Part shown: piece after piece, positions 33,428-43,038 of the stretch | How positions within the stretch are numbered: the first letter of the stretch is position 1 | How the letters are laid out: each line of letters opens with the position of its first letter | From: Sphingobacterium tabacisoli | GTDB taxonomy: Bacteria > Bacteroidota > Bacteroidia > Sphingobacteriales > Sphingobacteriaceae | Assembly: GCF_017908035.1 (NCBI RefSeq) | Contig: NZ_JAEQMU010000002.1 | Coordinates: forward strand, 186,001-250,000 | Direction of reading: 5' to 3' | Length of the DNA stretch: 64,000 bases | The notes under the pieces: generated by a model | Databases searched by the model: none | Told to the model about the DNA's origin: nothing | The model's input: only the letters and a program-made list of their open reading frames with translations | Made by a program: the position numbers and the translations under genes

Positions 33428-34012
33428 TTAGCTAATATCAGTCATCTTGATGATTTTTCCGTCATGAGAAAACTCAAAGATAGATTTAGCATTTAGGCTT
33501 ATTTTTTCTCCGGCTTTGGTTCCATTTGGAAAATCCATCGCGGCAATGGCCTCATAATTTATTTCTACTTCTGTTGTATTGCCATTATGTGAGAAAGATA
33601 AAATAGATTGTTGTCTTGTTGAGAAATAAGTAAGAGCCTTTTTAGCTTGTTTTTCAAATTCTTTTTTTCCTGATAAAGTAAGAGTGTTTTCTCCTCCTAC
33701 GATATTTACAAAATATAAATCTGTAGATAGATCTTCGAGCATTGAAGAAACACTTTTGTTATTATACGCCAAAATGTAATTTTCTATTACAGATTCCTTA
33801 ATCCAGTCGCTTACATAGAGTAGAGAGATTAGATTAACATTAAGAAAGTGAGCTATTTCATCAAGTGTTTTCAGTGTCGGCTGTTGTTTGTTATTTATCC
33901 AGCGGGAAACAGTTTCTTTTTTTATCTTAAAATGTTCTACAAGAGTTTTGTCCTGTAATCCCTTTTCATCTAAAACTTCTCCAATTCTATTTATTTTCCT
34001 TAACGTCTTCAT
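33428..34012 (-). CDS. XRE-family HTH protein fused to an NTF2/SnoaL-like domain
   Basis: 194 residues in two parts. Residues 1-70 form a Cro/C1-type helix-turn-helix (LQDKTLVEHFKIKKETVSRW, then INNKQQPTLKTLDEIAHFLN). From about 72 to the end the sequence resembles the NTF2/SnoaL barrel: SVIENYILAYNNKSVSSMLE, DLYFVNIVGGEN, then a strand set ending FEFSHDGKIIKMTDIS. The fusion suggests a repressor with a small-molecule pocket. A near-perfect dyad (GTTGATTTT, T, AAAATCAAC) 15 bases upstream of the start is a likely autoregulatory operator. Downstream gene: a two-segment membrane protein. Confidence 0.85.
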   Translation of the reverse strand: MKTLRKINRIGEVLDEKGLQDKTLVEHFKIKKETVSRWINNKQQPTLKTLDEIAHFLNVNLISLLYVSDWIKESVIENYILAYNNKSVSSMLEDLSTDLYFVNIVGGENTLTLSGKKEFEKQAKKALTYFSTRQQSILSFSHNGNTTEVEINYEAIAAMDFPNGTKAGEKISLNAKSIFEFSHDGKIIKMTDIS

Positions 34013-34023
34013 TTTATGTTTTA

Positions 34024-34058
34024 TTTGTTGATTTTTAAAATCAACTTTTGTATATTTG
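34024..34058 (+). promoter_or_regulatory. Palindromic operator within a putative plus-strand promoter
   Basis: The 19-base dyad at 34027-34045 (GTTGATTTT and AAAATCAAC around one T) lies between a TTTG (34024-34027) and TATATTTG (34051-34058), which fit the Bacteroidota -33 and -7 elements with 23-base spacing. Repressor binding would block both this plus-strand promoter and expression of the XRE gene on minus. No good gene follows on plus, so the promoter part is weak. Confidence 0.5.
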
Positions 34059-34918
34059 TATTGTGATAATTACGACTTACTTAACTACTATGTAGAAAAG
34101 TAAACGATGTAACTCTCGACTTGGAAAAATCCGGCTATAAATTTGTCCTAGAGAGTGCAACGTAGGGTCGTCCATTATGTCTGGAATTATTCTATATTTG
34201 TAGATAATCCAGCGGACGGCTCTTTGCGTCTGTACTTTTATGGGCTGGGTTTTGATTCTATCATACCCGTAAGGTTGTTCTTAGCCGGATTTCCTTCAAG
34301 ATAAAAGGAGCAAAGACCGTTCAGCTGGTATTTACTTTTAGAGTACATCGTTCACATAAACTTTATAAATTATGAGAACGAGAATTAAAACCAACAAAAT
34401 CCACCTTATACCGATATCCCATCGGTCGGCATGGTATTCCCAACTTTTACATTTAAAGAACGTACCGGCATCGCCGGAGTAGACTCCATTCAAGATATTA
34501 TAGAGAAGGGGTATTAATGTGCTTTAAGTGACAGATTCCTCCACTTCGGTCGGTTACTTGTCCCGATTTCGGGATGACGACAAAAGTGAAAAGAGGTTGC
34601 TCTTAATAACAGGCATCACCCTATTTCTGTAAACCGACCCCACATATGAAAACACTATTGTTTGCACTGGTTAGAAATCGGTTACTATCTATTTAAATTC
34701 GCACCTTAAAGATAGCCTAGATTTTAAATACAAGCAAATATTGTGTGTTTTAATTTTATCGCATTGCGATAATTTGGAGGTCGGTAATTTTAATTATTTC
34801 TAGAATGGATGGTATAAAGCCGATTATAAACCAATACTAACCGTAAGATCCATTCAGAAATCGTACTAGATTTTTGAATCTGTAATAGCATTGTCTATTA
34901 CATAACGTAACCGGAAAA
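34059..34918. other. 860-base region without convincing gene; contains RNA-like hairpins
   Basis: No ORF with recognisable content. A short ORF at 34372-34482 (starts MRTRIKTNKIHLIPISHRSA) and an overlapping open stretch in another frame containing FKERTGIAGVDSIQDIIEKG look like possible gene debris, unassigned. Bases 34112-34156 are bracketed by ACTCTC and GAGAGT. Bases 34167-34220 can fold into a long hairpin (GTCGTCC with GGACGGC outside, CTGGA with TCCAG inside). This could be a structured RNA or a degenerate element. Confidence 0.4.
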
Positions 34919-35704
34919 ATGAAGAATTTTTTAAGGGGTGGGAGAGGTATGCTCTCTCAGGCCGAGAGTGGCCCATACTTTTTACCCGCAAAAAAGTATG
35001 CAAAAAGCTCGTCGCTGAAACCACGAAGTGCTCTGCGAAGCAAAACTTTTGACACAGCGTTAGTGCATTCCACTGCAATCGTCAAAAATTTTGTAGGCGA
35101 CATTTTTAGAAAATGTACTGATGTACTAAGAATATTTAATAGTAACGCGAAGCTTCTAGTTTCAACGATTTTCTGTGTGTTGTTTAGTTGGTCTTTGGTT
35201 TCTCCTGCTTTCGGGCAGGAGGCCGATGGCCTTAATAAAGTGCAACCGCTAACGATTGGTAGCAAGGTGCCTAATGAATTTTGGACACACCAGCATCTGT
35301 TCTATATAAATGGTGATACAGTACGTCAATCATTAGAGGAGCACAAAGGCAAGCTGCTCGTACTGGATTTTTGGATGTCTGGGTGTACAACCTGTTTACG
35401 ACATCAAAAAGAAATCAATGTTTTTAAAAAATCATTTGCTGACAAGCTCGCGGTGGTGATGGTGAATAGTAAAAAGACCAAAGAAAATTTTGAAAAAATA
35501 GACTGGGCTGTTCGTAGTGATAGATATAAGCAACTAGACATAGATCACTTGGAGTCCATAATAGAAGATACATACTTGGAGCGGCTTTTTCCCTACCATT
35601 GCTTTCCTAGTTACTTTTGGATTAATGAGAACGGAGTGTTACAAACACACACGTTTCGTAATCTTTTGGATAATGGGTATCAAGCCCCATACATAGAAAA
35701 GTAA
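34919..35704 (+). CDS. TlpA-like thioredoxin, first gene of a SusCD operon
   Basis: 261 residues from the only in-frame ATG. The recognisable protein starts with a signal segment at about 76-100 (LLVSTIFCVLFSWSLVSPAF) and a thioredoxin-like fold with FWMSGCTTCLRHQ (Cys156, Cys159) and cis-Pro in FPSYFWINENG. The preceding 75 residues are odd: they derive from hairpin-rich DNA (CATACTTTTT with AAAAAGTATG at 34974-35000) and look like leader rather than protein, so initiation at a non-ATG codon further in is possible. Three bases separate it from SusC. Redox proteins flanking SusCD pairs are frequent in this family; the role there is unclear. Confidence 0.8.
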   Translation: MKNFLRGGRGMLSQAESGPYFLPAKKYAKSSSLKPRSALRSKTFDTALVHSTAIVKNFVGDIFRKCTDVLRIFNSNAKLLVSTIFCVLFSWSLVSPAFGQEADGLNKVQPLTIGSKVPNEFWTHQHLFYINGDTVRQSLEEHKGKLLVLDFWMSGCTTCLRHQKEINVFKKSFADKLAVVMVNSKKTKENFEKIDWAVRSDRYKQLDIDHLESIIEDTYLERLFPYHCFPSYFWINENGVLQTHTFRNLLDNGYQAPYIEK

Positions 35705-35707
35705 TCG

Positions 35708-38700
35708 ATGAGAGTTTTTTTTATCATGGTTTGCATATTGCTTAGTAGTGGAGTGCAGGCCCAAACCTTTCTGAAAGGAAGGGTAATAGATAGTTTTAGA
35801 AATGGACTTTCAGGAGTGTCGATTCATATTGAAAAAGACGATAAAACCGTCAAAACAAATAAAGATGGGTATTTCGAGATTATCTCAGATTTAAAAAATG
35901 GGAATTTGGTATTTCGACATTTGGGTTATAAGGAGTTTATCAAGCGTTTTACTGCCTCTGATGTTGATATTGAGATCCTTATGTCTTTAGTTGAAAAACA
36001 GATCGAAGCAGTCGAAGTCGTATCGACAGGATACCAAAAGTTACCGAAGGAGCGGGCTACTGGAAGCTTCGTACAGATTGACAGTGCCCTGATAAATTCT
36101 AGAGTAGTACCAAATATCCTAGATAGACTGGATGGTGTTGCGCCTGGCCTATTGTTTGATAATCGAGGGAGTTCGCCTCAGTTGCATATCAGAGGGATCA
36201 ATACAATGAGCTCAGCTTTTTCTCCTTTAATTGTATTGGATAATTTTCCGTTTGAAGGAGATATTAATAATATAAATCCGGATGATATAGCTTCAGTTAC
36301 TTTGCTTCGGGATGCTGCCGCTACTTCGATCTGGGGCGCTCGGGCCGGAAATGGTGTGATTGTAATCACATCAAAGGGTGGGAAGTACGGTAGACCACAG
36401 CTATCTTTCTCAGCAAATACTTCTCTTTCGGAACGGACAAATCTGTTTCGCTATCCAACTATTTCCTCTTCTGACTTTATAGATATAGAGAGGATGCTTT
36501 TTGAAAAGCGACACTATGATAACACGTATAATAATGCAAATTCGAGGCTGTATGTTTTTTCGCCGGTGGTAGAGTTGTTGTATGCTATGGAGCGCGGAGC
36601 ACTAAGTCCTGAAATCGGAGAACAAGAAATAGACCGACTGCGTGCATATGATTACAGGAATGATCTTGAGAAGTATGTTTATCAGGAAAAGAAAAGCCAA
36701 CAATATAATCTATCCATGACGGGTGGTTCTGATAAGTACAGATACAGTTTATCAGGAGGTTTAAACAAAGAGGATGGAGAAATAAAGGGAACGTCTGCAG
36801 ATCGTTATAGCTTTAAATGGACAAATAATATCCGCCCATTTTCGAAATTGAATATCGGAGTTAACGTGTTATTGGCCAATAGGGAGATAAAACAGGTCAG
36901 AGCTGCATCATTGTATCCGTTGAATCCGATGGGTGGCAAATCTTCGATGTATCCCTATGCTAGGCTGGTTGGTGAGGAGGGCCAAAGTTTAGCTGTACCG
37001 AGAGATTATAATATCCATTTTGTGGATAGCGTCGGAAGCGGTGCTTTAATGGATTGGCATTTTAAACCCTTAGATGATATTACAGAGGCTATAAGCAACA
37101 CAAAGTCCCGATATACCAATCTTGGTTTTCAAATGGATTATGATATTTTTGACTGGTCTAAACTAACTGTACAGTACGGTTATGAGCAGGAACTATCCGA
37201 TCTAGAAGACCTTTATACCGAAAACTCCTACTTTACCCGTAGTCTAGTTAATAGGTTTACGCAAATTTCTAACGGGGCTATGACCTACGCCATTCCTAAG
37301 GGTGCGATTATGGATCGGAATAGTAGTCGCATGCACAGTCATAGGTTACGTGGACAATTGGCTATAGATAGACAGTTTTTTGAGAACCATTATCTCCATC
37401 TCTTTGCAGGCGCAGAGTTTTCCAATAAACAGAGTGAAAGTGCCTCTTTCCGTAGCTACGGTTATAATCCTGATATATTAACGCATCAACAGGTGGACTA
37501 TGTTAATACGTACCCTATGTTTGCAGGGATTGGTGGTAGGGCACGCATACCGGCATATGGCGGCTTCGGTGGTATGACCACCCGATTTATATCCATGTAT
37601 CTGAATGCAGGCTACGATATAGGTAGGCAGTTTACGATTACAGCATCGATGCGAAAAGATGCCTCGAATTTATTTGGGGTTCGTACCAATGATCGATGGA
37701 ATCCGCTTTGGTCGACAGGGGCGATGTGGACGATCTCTGAGAATAAGCTGTTTAAAGAAATGACTTGGTTGGATCTGCTCAAATTTCGCTTGACGTACGG
37801 TCACAGTGGAAATATAGCAGGAGGGGCTCATACAGAAACTACGTTGACCTATTTGCCCAATGCACAATATACAGGCGCCCCTTATGCATTGATCGCCAAC
37901 CTCCCCAACCTGGATCTGAAATGGGAAGATGTACGTATGACCAATATGTCGTTGGAGTTTTCACTGTGGAATAGAAAGCTGTCTGGATCTTTGGAATATT
38001 TCAACAAACTATCAACGGATTTGATTTCGGGCAATCCGATAGATCCTACCACTGGATTTATTGCTGTAAATAGAAACGTAGCGGAGTTAAAAGGTCACGG
38101 AATAGACCTCTCTTTAAGTAGTCAGGTGAAAAAAGGCAATTGGTCTTGGAGCGGATCGTTTTCGCTGTCTTATGTTAAAGATGTTGTAACGAAGTTTTAC
38201 GGGAATATTGGCGCGACGAGTACCTATGTGACTGGTTCCGGGTCAAAACTTACTCCGTTAAAAGACAAGACATTTTACCCTGTTTTTAGCTATCGGTTCG
38301 CTGGACTAGATCCTACAAATGGTGATCCACAGGGATATTATAAAGGCGAGATTTCTAAGAATTACAACCAGATGATGCGCGACTCACTACAATACTTAAA
38401 ATATCATGGCTCTGGGCTATCTCCATATCACGGTATGTTACAAAATACGCTGTCTTATAAAACCTTGGAGTTATCGTTTAACATAGCTTTCAAGTTTGGA
38501 CATTATTTCCAGAAACAAAGTATAGGGTACAGCGGCCTTTTTAACAACTGGGCCACCCATTCTGATTATTACGATCGATGGCAAAAGCCAGGAGACGAAG
38601 TGAATACGACAGTACCTTCAATGGTATATCCTGCCGATGCAAATAGAGATAGCTTCTATGCACGTTCAGAGGCTAATATCGAGCCAGCAGATTGCATTAG

Positions 38701-38890
38701 GTTTACGGATCTACGCTTAAGCTATGGTTTTTCATCCGGTTTTTCCCGACGAAAAATCCATTGGCAGGTATTCGCTTTGGCCAATAATTTGGGATTATTA
38801 TGGGCAAAAAATGATGCCGGAATTGATCCTGAGTATGAATACAGTCCCCCTGTTAGAACATTCAGTTTGGGATTGAAAGTAAATTTATAA
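35708..38890 (+). CDS. SusC/RagA-family TonB-dependent outer membrane receptor
   Basis: TonB-dependent porter of 1060 residues. The signal peptide ends GVQAQ; the carboxypeptidase-regulatory-like domain follows (GRVIDSFRNGLSGVSIHIEK, about 26-100), then the TonB-box/plug entry IEAVEVVSTGYQKLPKERAT and plug signature LHIRGINTM, with a barrel ending TFSLGLKVNL. It lacks the STN domain of the other SusC in the window, so it is not directly tied to a FecR/sigma pair. Downstream by 19 bases lies its SusD partner. Substrate unknown. Confidence 0.94.
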   Translation: MRVFFIMVCILLSSGVQAQTFLKGRVIDSFRNGLSGVSIHIEKDDKTVKTNKDGYFEIISDLKNGNLVFRHLGYKEFIKRFTASDVDIEILMSLVEKQIEAVEVVSTGYQKLPKERATGSFVQIDSALINSRVVPNILDRLDGVAPGLLFDNRGSSPQLHIRGINTMSSAFSPLIVLDNFPFEGDINNINPDDIASVTLLRDAAATSIWGARAGNGVIVITSKGGKYGRPQLSFSANTSLSERTNLFRYPTISSSDFIDIERMLFEKRHYDNTYNNANSRLYVFSPVVELLYAMERGALSPEIGEQEIDRLRAYDYRNDLEKYVYQEKKSQQYNLSMTGGSDKYRYSLSGGLNKEDGEIKGTSADRYSFKWTNNIRPFSKLNIGVNVLLANREIKQVRAASLYPLNPMGGKSSMYPYARLVGEEGQSLAVPRDYNIHFVDSVGSGALMDWHFKPLDDITEAISNTKSRYTNLGFQMDYDIFDWSKLTVQYGYEQELSDLEDLYTENSYFTRSLVNRFTQISNGAMTYAIPKGAIMDRNSSRMHSHRLRGQLAIDRQFFENHYLHLFAGAEFSNKQSESASFRSYGYNPDILTHQQVDYVNTYPMFAGIGGRARIPAYGGFGGMTTRFISMYLNAGYDIGRQFTITASMRKDASNLFGVRTNDRWNPLWSTGAMWTISENKLFKEMTWLDLLKFRLTYGHSGNIAGGAHTETTLTYLPNAQYTGAPYALIANLPNLDLKWEDVRMTNMSLEFSLWNRKLSGSLEYFNKLSTDLISGNPIDPTTGFIAVNRNVAELKGHGIDLSLSSQVKKGNWSWSGSFSLSYVKDVVTKFYGNIGATSTYVTGSGSKLTPLKDKTFYPVFSYRFAGLDPTNGDPQGYYKGEISKNYNQMMRDSLQYLKYHGSGLSPYHGMLQNTLSYKTLELSFNIAFKFGHYFQKQSIGYSGLFNNWATHSDYYDRWQKPGDEVNTTVPSMVYPADANRDSFYARSEANIEPADCIRFTDLRLSYGFSSGFSRRKIHWQVFALANNLGLLWAKNDAGIDPEYEYSPPVRTFSLGLKVNL

Positions 38891-38909
38891 ACCATTAAAG
38901 AATAGTGAT

Positions 38910-40271
38910 ATGCAAAAGATTTTATGTTATTGTCAGGTTATCGTAGCCCTTATGATGATGTCCTGCGAACGCTTTTTGGATGAGAAAATGGTTAAATCGT
39001 TAACGGTACCTACTACCACACAGGATTTAGAAGCGTTATTGAAAGCAACCGGAAAAATAAATATTTCAGTTATGCCCAGTCTATTGGAAATAGGAGCAGA
39101 TGATTATAGAGTAAACGAGTCTGGCTTTAATAACCTAACAGAGTTTGAACGTCGTACGTATACTTGGGCAGTTGATATGGACTATCAATTGGTAAATATG
39201 GCAAACGAATGGTCTAAAAGCTATGAGATTGTGCTTATAGCCAATACGGTGTTAGAGTACCTGCCAAAAGTGGAAGGTACAGAGATAGATAAGAAACGCC
39301 TAAGAGGAGAAGCTCTCTTTATACGTTCTTGGTGTTTTTATAACCTAGCGCAGGTATACTGTTCCGTGTATATGCCTAATTCAGATAATGCTGGTTTGGG
39401 TATTCCGTTGCGGGTACATTCGGATCTCAATGTTGGTAGTAGCCGTGCTACAGTGGCAGAAACCTATGCTATGATCGTTTCCGATTTGTTGGAAGCGACG
39501 ACACTTTTATCGACCAATAGGACACACGTTACCAGACCTGATCGAACCGCTTCCTTAGCGCTTTTAGCGCGTGCCTACCTAGCGATGTCAGATTATGATA
39601 ATGCGTTACGTTTTTCTAGAGAAGCATTGCAAGCTAAAGATGATCTCATGGATTATAATTCCATTAAAGTAAATGACCGCATACCTTTTGAACGGTTCAA
39701 TAAAGAGGTGCTTTATCACTCGACAACAGCTTTTATGCAGGTACTTAATCCTACTATTTCTTATGTTGATCCGGAGCTTATAGGTTTATATAAAGATGGT
39801 GATCTGCGTAAGAGTGCATTTTTTACGCTTGCAAAAGAAGGTTATTTCACATTTAAAGGTTCTTATGATGGTACTATTTCTGGAAGTCATTTTGTTGGTC
39901 TTACAACAGCAGAATTATACTTGATCCTCGCAGAAACTTTAGTGCGTGGCAATAAGGTCAAGGAGGGGGTAGATGTCCTGAATAACTTACTGAAGAAAAG
40001 ATGCGACAAGAATAGTTTTATCCCATTATCGATCCATGATAAGGACGAAGCTTTAAAAGAGATTTTGGATGAGAGAAGAAAAGAGTTAGTCTTTCGAGGT
40101 GTGCGTTGGACCGATATTCGACGGCTTAATTTGGACGGTAGATTTGCAAGAACATTGACACGTACTGTTGCTGGAGAAACATTTATTTTACCCCCCAATG
40201 ATCCAAGATTTGTCTACCTGATCCCTCAGGATGTAATTCATTTTTCGGGCATGGCTCAAAATAAAAGATAA
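38910..40271 (+). CDS. SusD/RagB-family outer membrane lipoprotein
   Basis: 453-residue lipoprotein (lipobox ALMMMSC, Cys19) partner of the preceding SusC. TPR-like region with KRLRGEALFIRSWCFYNLAQ and the C-terminal SusD signature LKEILDERRKELVFRGVRWT, then DIRRLNLDGRF are clear. It is two bases from the following thioredoxin-like gene, so TlpA, SusC, SusD, TlpA form one operon. Shorter than many SusD proteins but complete. Confidence 0.93.
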   Translation: MQKILCYCQVIVALMMMSCERFLDEKMVKSLTVPTTTQDLEALLKATGKINISVMPSLLEIGADDYRVNESGFNNLTEFERRTYTWAVDMDYQLVNMANEWSKSYEIVLIANTVLEYLPKVEGTEIDKKRLRGEALFIRSWCFYNLAQVYCSVYMPNSDNAGLGIPLRVHSDLNVGSSRATVAETYAMIVSDLLEATTLLSTNRTHVTRPDRTASLALLARAYLAMSDYDNALRFSREALQAKDDLMDYNSIKVNDRIPFERFNKEVLYHSTTAFMQVLNPTISYVDPELIGLYKDGDLRKSAFFTLAKEGYFTFKGSYDGTISGSHFVGLTTAELYLILAETLVRGNKVKEGVDVLNNLLKKRCDKNSFIPLSIHDKDEALKEILDERRKELVFRGVRWTDIRRLNLDGRFARTLTRTVAGETFILPPNDPRFVYLIPQDVIHFSGMAQNKR

Positions 40272-40273
40272 CT

Positions 40274-41524
40274 ATGAAGTATTTGATTTTTATCGTTCTA
40301 ACCTTTGGTATAGGGTATGGAACTGCGTTGGCACAGTCACGAAATGCCTTGAAAATAGGAGATGTCTTAGAAGATGTTGAAGTTAAAGTGTGGCATGCTG
40401 GGAAAGAAGAAACACTCATTTTACAGAAGAATGGGAAACCGTTAATTATGGACTTCGGTACAACCTACTGTCCTCCCTGTATTAAAGCTTATAATCATAT
40501 GAATGAAGCCTTACCCCATCTTAAGGGAAAGTTGGGTGCGTACTTTGTCACAAATCAATCGTTGGATGAGGTCAAGAAATTCTTTGGACGAAAAGATTTA
40601 TTTAAACAGTTGAATGTTCCTATCATTTATGAGGACACCTTGTTGCATACCTTGTTTGAGCATGCCACGCAACCACATATAGCCTGGCTGGACGCAGGAA
40701 TGGCGCTCAGACATCTTACGCATCATACGGAGGTAAAGGAAGAGTATATGAATCGGTTTAGTGCAGGCGAAAGATTGACGCTGGCCCGAAAAAATGATTT
40801 TCCATATGATTATTCGCAATTACTGTCAGAGATCAGCCGTGTACAGCTTGCACCCGATCATATCCCCAAAGTGTTAAACTCTGTTACGTTAACTGATCAA
40901 ATTGAAGGGGTAATGCCTACATTTAGGACATTTCCTGAGGGAGCAAGCAGGCCTTCAAGGATACTTGTAATGAATCTGGATGTACTCACTATTTTTAAAC
41001 AACTGTATTCTCTAATTGGTCAAGATGGACAGATAGAACCATCCCAGATCATCGTAGAAGATGTATTAGGGAATGAGATGAGCTGGGACGACCAGATAGC
41101 ATGGCTGTACAAAAGAAAATTCTGTATAGAGACCTACTCAGAAAATCGCAAAATAGAACTTGACAGCGGATTGATTGATGCTTTCAGCGATGCTTTTGGC
41201 ATAAATGTACAAATGGAGAATAGAGAGAGAACTGTTTGGATAATCAAAGATAAACCTTTAGCCAAGATAATCTTTGACCCTAAAGAGCAGGACAAGGACA
41301 ATAGTAACATAAATGATTTTTTAAAATTTTACAATAGTAAATACGGCTTAAGGCCAGTTTTCAATGAAAGCGTGCTTCAGAGAAAAGCTGTAAATTGGAA
41401 GATGTTTGATATTAAAAAGGAAAATTTCAGCTTTGAGAGCATTAAAGAATCTTTGGAAAGTAAGGGACTCACAATGACAGAAGAAGTGAAACTGGCTAAA
41501 TGTCTAATAATTCGTTTGTTTTAG
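40274..41524 (+). CDS. Thioredoxin-like protein with C-terminal TIGR03435-like extension
   Basis: 416 residues, signal peptide ending GTALAQ. The thioredoxin-like part shows MDFGTTYCPPCIKAYNHM (Cys66, Cys69) but a diverged cis-Pro region (FEHATQPHIAWLD). The second half (about 200-416) includes FSDAFGINVQMENRERTVWI and NDFLKFYNSKYGLRPVFNES, resembling the TIGR03435 type of domain often fused to redoxins in this phylum. Likely periplasmic. Last gene of the operon, followed at once by a terminator hairpin. Confidence 0.85.
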   Translation: MKYLIFIVLTFGIGYGTALAQSRNALKIGDVLEDVEVKVWHAGKEETLILQKNGKPLIMDFGTTYCPPCIKAYNHMNEALPHLKGKLGAYFVTNQSLDEVKKFFGRKDLFKQLNVPIIYEDTLLHTLFEHATQPHIAWLDAGMALRHLTHHTEVKEEYMNRFSAGERLTLARKNDFPYDYSQLLSEISRVQLAPDHIPKVLNSVTLTDQIEGVMPTFRTFPEGASRPSRILVMNLDVLTIFKQLYSLIGQDGQIEPSQIIVEDVLGNEMSWDDQIAWLYKRKFCIETYSENRKIELDSGLIDAFSDAFGINVQMENRERTVWIIKDKPLAKIIFDPKEQDKDNSNINDFLKFYNSKYGLRPVFNESVLQRKAVNWKMFDIKKENFSFESIKESLESKGLTMTEEVKLAKCLIIRLF

Positions 41525-41526
41525 AG

Positions 41527-41561
41527 AAGCACCCCAAAGTAAAAATGCTTTGGGGGCTTTT
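41527..41561 (+). terminator. Terminator of the TlpA-SusCD-TlpA operon
   Basis: Stem CCCCAAAG with CTTTGGGG, one flanking mismatch, 8-base loop, then a T run, directly after the stop codon. It can also serve the convergent DUF6520 gene. Confidence 0.85.
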
Positions 41562-41566
41562 GAACC

Positions 41567-41959
41567 TTAATTCTGATAAGATAATAAGGTCTCATTTGTA
41601 GAGTTGGATGGGAATACTGCATTGATACGTTGTTCTACTGTCGTACCCGTGTGACCAAATGCATCTTCCTGCATGTCTGGTCTAGCTGTTCCTACTGCAC
41701 TCGGATCTGCCGGAGCATAGATCTGACATACCTTAGACCCACCTAAGCATGGCTTATTTGGATCCGCTTGAACATACTGCGTAGGATCCGTTGGATCATT
41801 ATCAGCAGGATTGGGAGCTCCAACAAAATCCCATAGTTCGTAAGTCAGGGTAGTGCTATTCGATACCTCTTTGACTTCAATTGCTTTGTTGTCGTTCAAA
41901 GCCCACGCTGTTACGCCCATACCCAGTATGATCGTAAACAGGATCATGATTGTTCTCAT
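41567..41959 (-). CDS. DUF6520-like small exported protein
   Basis: 130 residues from the ATG of MRTIMILFTIILGMGVTAWA, which starts a clear signal peptide; an ATG 11 codons upstream would add a cytoplasmic-looking head and was rejected. The mature part is Pro/Asp/Asn-rich (GAPNPADNDPTDPTQYV) with a conserved Cys pair in NKPCLGGSKVCQIYAPADP. These are features of the DUF6520 group of small Bacteroidota proteins of unknown function. Monocistronic, convergent with the SusCD operon. Confidence 0.72.
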   Translation of the reverse strand: MRTIMILFTIILGMGVTAWALNDNKAIEVKEVSNSTTLTYELWDFVGAPNPADNDPTDPTQYVQADPNKPCLGGSKVCQIYAPADPSAVGTARPDMQEDAFGHTGTTVEQRINAVFPSNSTNETLLSYQN

Positions 41960-42187
41960 GATAGTGTTTTTTAGGTTTTGCCTGAAGGACATTATTGTAC
42001 TTCTAAAATCGGTCGCTTACTTTCTTCATTTTTAGCAATTCGGATTTTTAAGCTTCAGGCATATCCAAAGATAAAACAGCATGTAGGTCAGATTTTTGGC
42101 TAAGTGGAGCCAAAACTTACGCGTTTGTAGGACATATACTTGCTGCCGAGGTGCCAAATATTTTGCTTTCCGTTGTCTACACTTATT

Positions 42188-42718
42188 TTAACACAGTTTG
42201 CGAAGGGATTCTTTACTCATATTGAGAAAGGAAGAAAGTTCTCCGTTATTAATATACGATCTGATTTTTGGATATCTTTTTAGAAGCATTTGACAGCGTT
42301 CTAGAAAAGGCACGTCTAATAGATCGGTACGAAATGCAAGGTATTGGTCGTGCTTTCCGATCAGTTTTTGGTATAGAGAGAAAAGCTTGGGGTTCGACTC
42401 ATTAATCGCATAAAGCTGCTCTTTCGTAATCAGATAGGTCTTGGTATCTGCTAAAGCTTTAAAAATATAATTGTGCCTAAAGTTAGGTATGAGCAGAGGT
42501 TCGCCAGGCATCGCATAACGCTGGGGTTGCTTCTTGGCATACTTGCCAAAAGCTCCTTCCGCGACCATATACAATTCGCCCCAATTGTTGCTCAACAGCT
42601 CACCTTTACTAAAATTTACCTCCTCAAAGGCATCTTGTAATTCTGGTAACTGTTGCCGCCAGTTTTGGTTTAATTCGCTGAATACCATATCAAGCAGCTC
42701 TTCTTTGTGATAACGCAT
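42188..42718 (-). CDS. Crp/Fnr-like cyclic-nucleotide-domain regulator
   Basis: 176 residues. The cNMP-binding beta roll is recognisable in FEEVNFSKGELLSNNWGELY, MVAEGAFGKYAK and PGEPLLIPNFRHNYIFKALA. A dimerisation helix (LYQKLIGKHDQYLAFRTDLL) and a short winged-helix end (GELSSFLNMSKESLRKLC) follow, as in the compact Crp-like proteins of Bacteroidota. The Arg/Glu phosphate-binding signature for cAMP is not evident, so it may be ligand-free or bind something else. Divergent from the 41-residue peptide and acyltransferase genes, which it might control. Confidence 0.8.
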   Translation of the reverse strand: MRYHKEELLDMVFSELNQNWRQQLPELQDAFEEVNFSKGELLSNNWGELYMVAEGAFGKYAKKQPQRYAMPGEPLLIPNFRHNYIFKALADTKTYLITKEQLYAINESNPKLFSLYQKLIGKHDQYLAFRTDLLDVPFLERCQMLLKRYPKIRSYINNGELSSFLNMSKESLRKLC

Positions 42719-43038
42719 AAGATAGATGGTCTAATTGTTCGTATTTAGGAAATGCTAATTTAATATTCCAAGTGATATAAGCCAATTCGAGGGATACATG
42801 ACTTTTACGAGGGGTGTAAGTGCTGTTTTCAGGGGTGTAAAGTCGTTTTGTTGGATTGTGTGCAGGCGAAAATACAATTTACCACGGAGCAGTGTCTTTG
42901 TATCCCCCGATTTTTTATTTTGGTTCTTATCCGACAATTTTGTTTATCAGCTGATCGGAGTAGTTAATCTAAATTGTACAATTAGAGCGGGATAGACCTG
43001 ACCCGCATGGTTGCAGGTCGACTTTTTTGGAACTGGTT
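42719..43038. other. Intergenic region between divergent genes
   Basis: About 320 bases between the Crp-like gene and the small acidic peptide ORF. It must hold promoters for both directions. I found no palindromic operator and no clear TAnnTTTG element; short overlapping ORFs here have no coding character. Confidence 0.4.

Noticed and set aside
34372..34482. 36-codon ORF starting MRTRIKTNK
   Set aside because: No motif, no partner gene, and a second frame over the same bases looks equally protein-like; treated as possible debris.
41960..41992. Upstream start of the DUF6520-like gene
   Set aside because: It would place a polar head before an otherwise canonical signal peptide; the internal ATG fits better.
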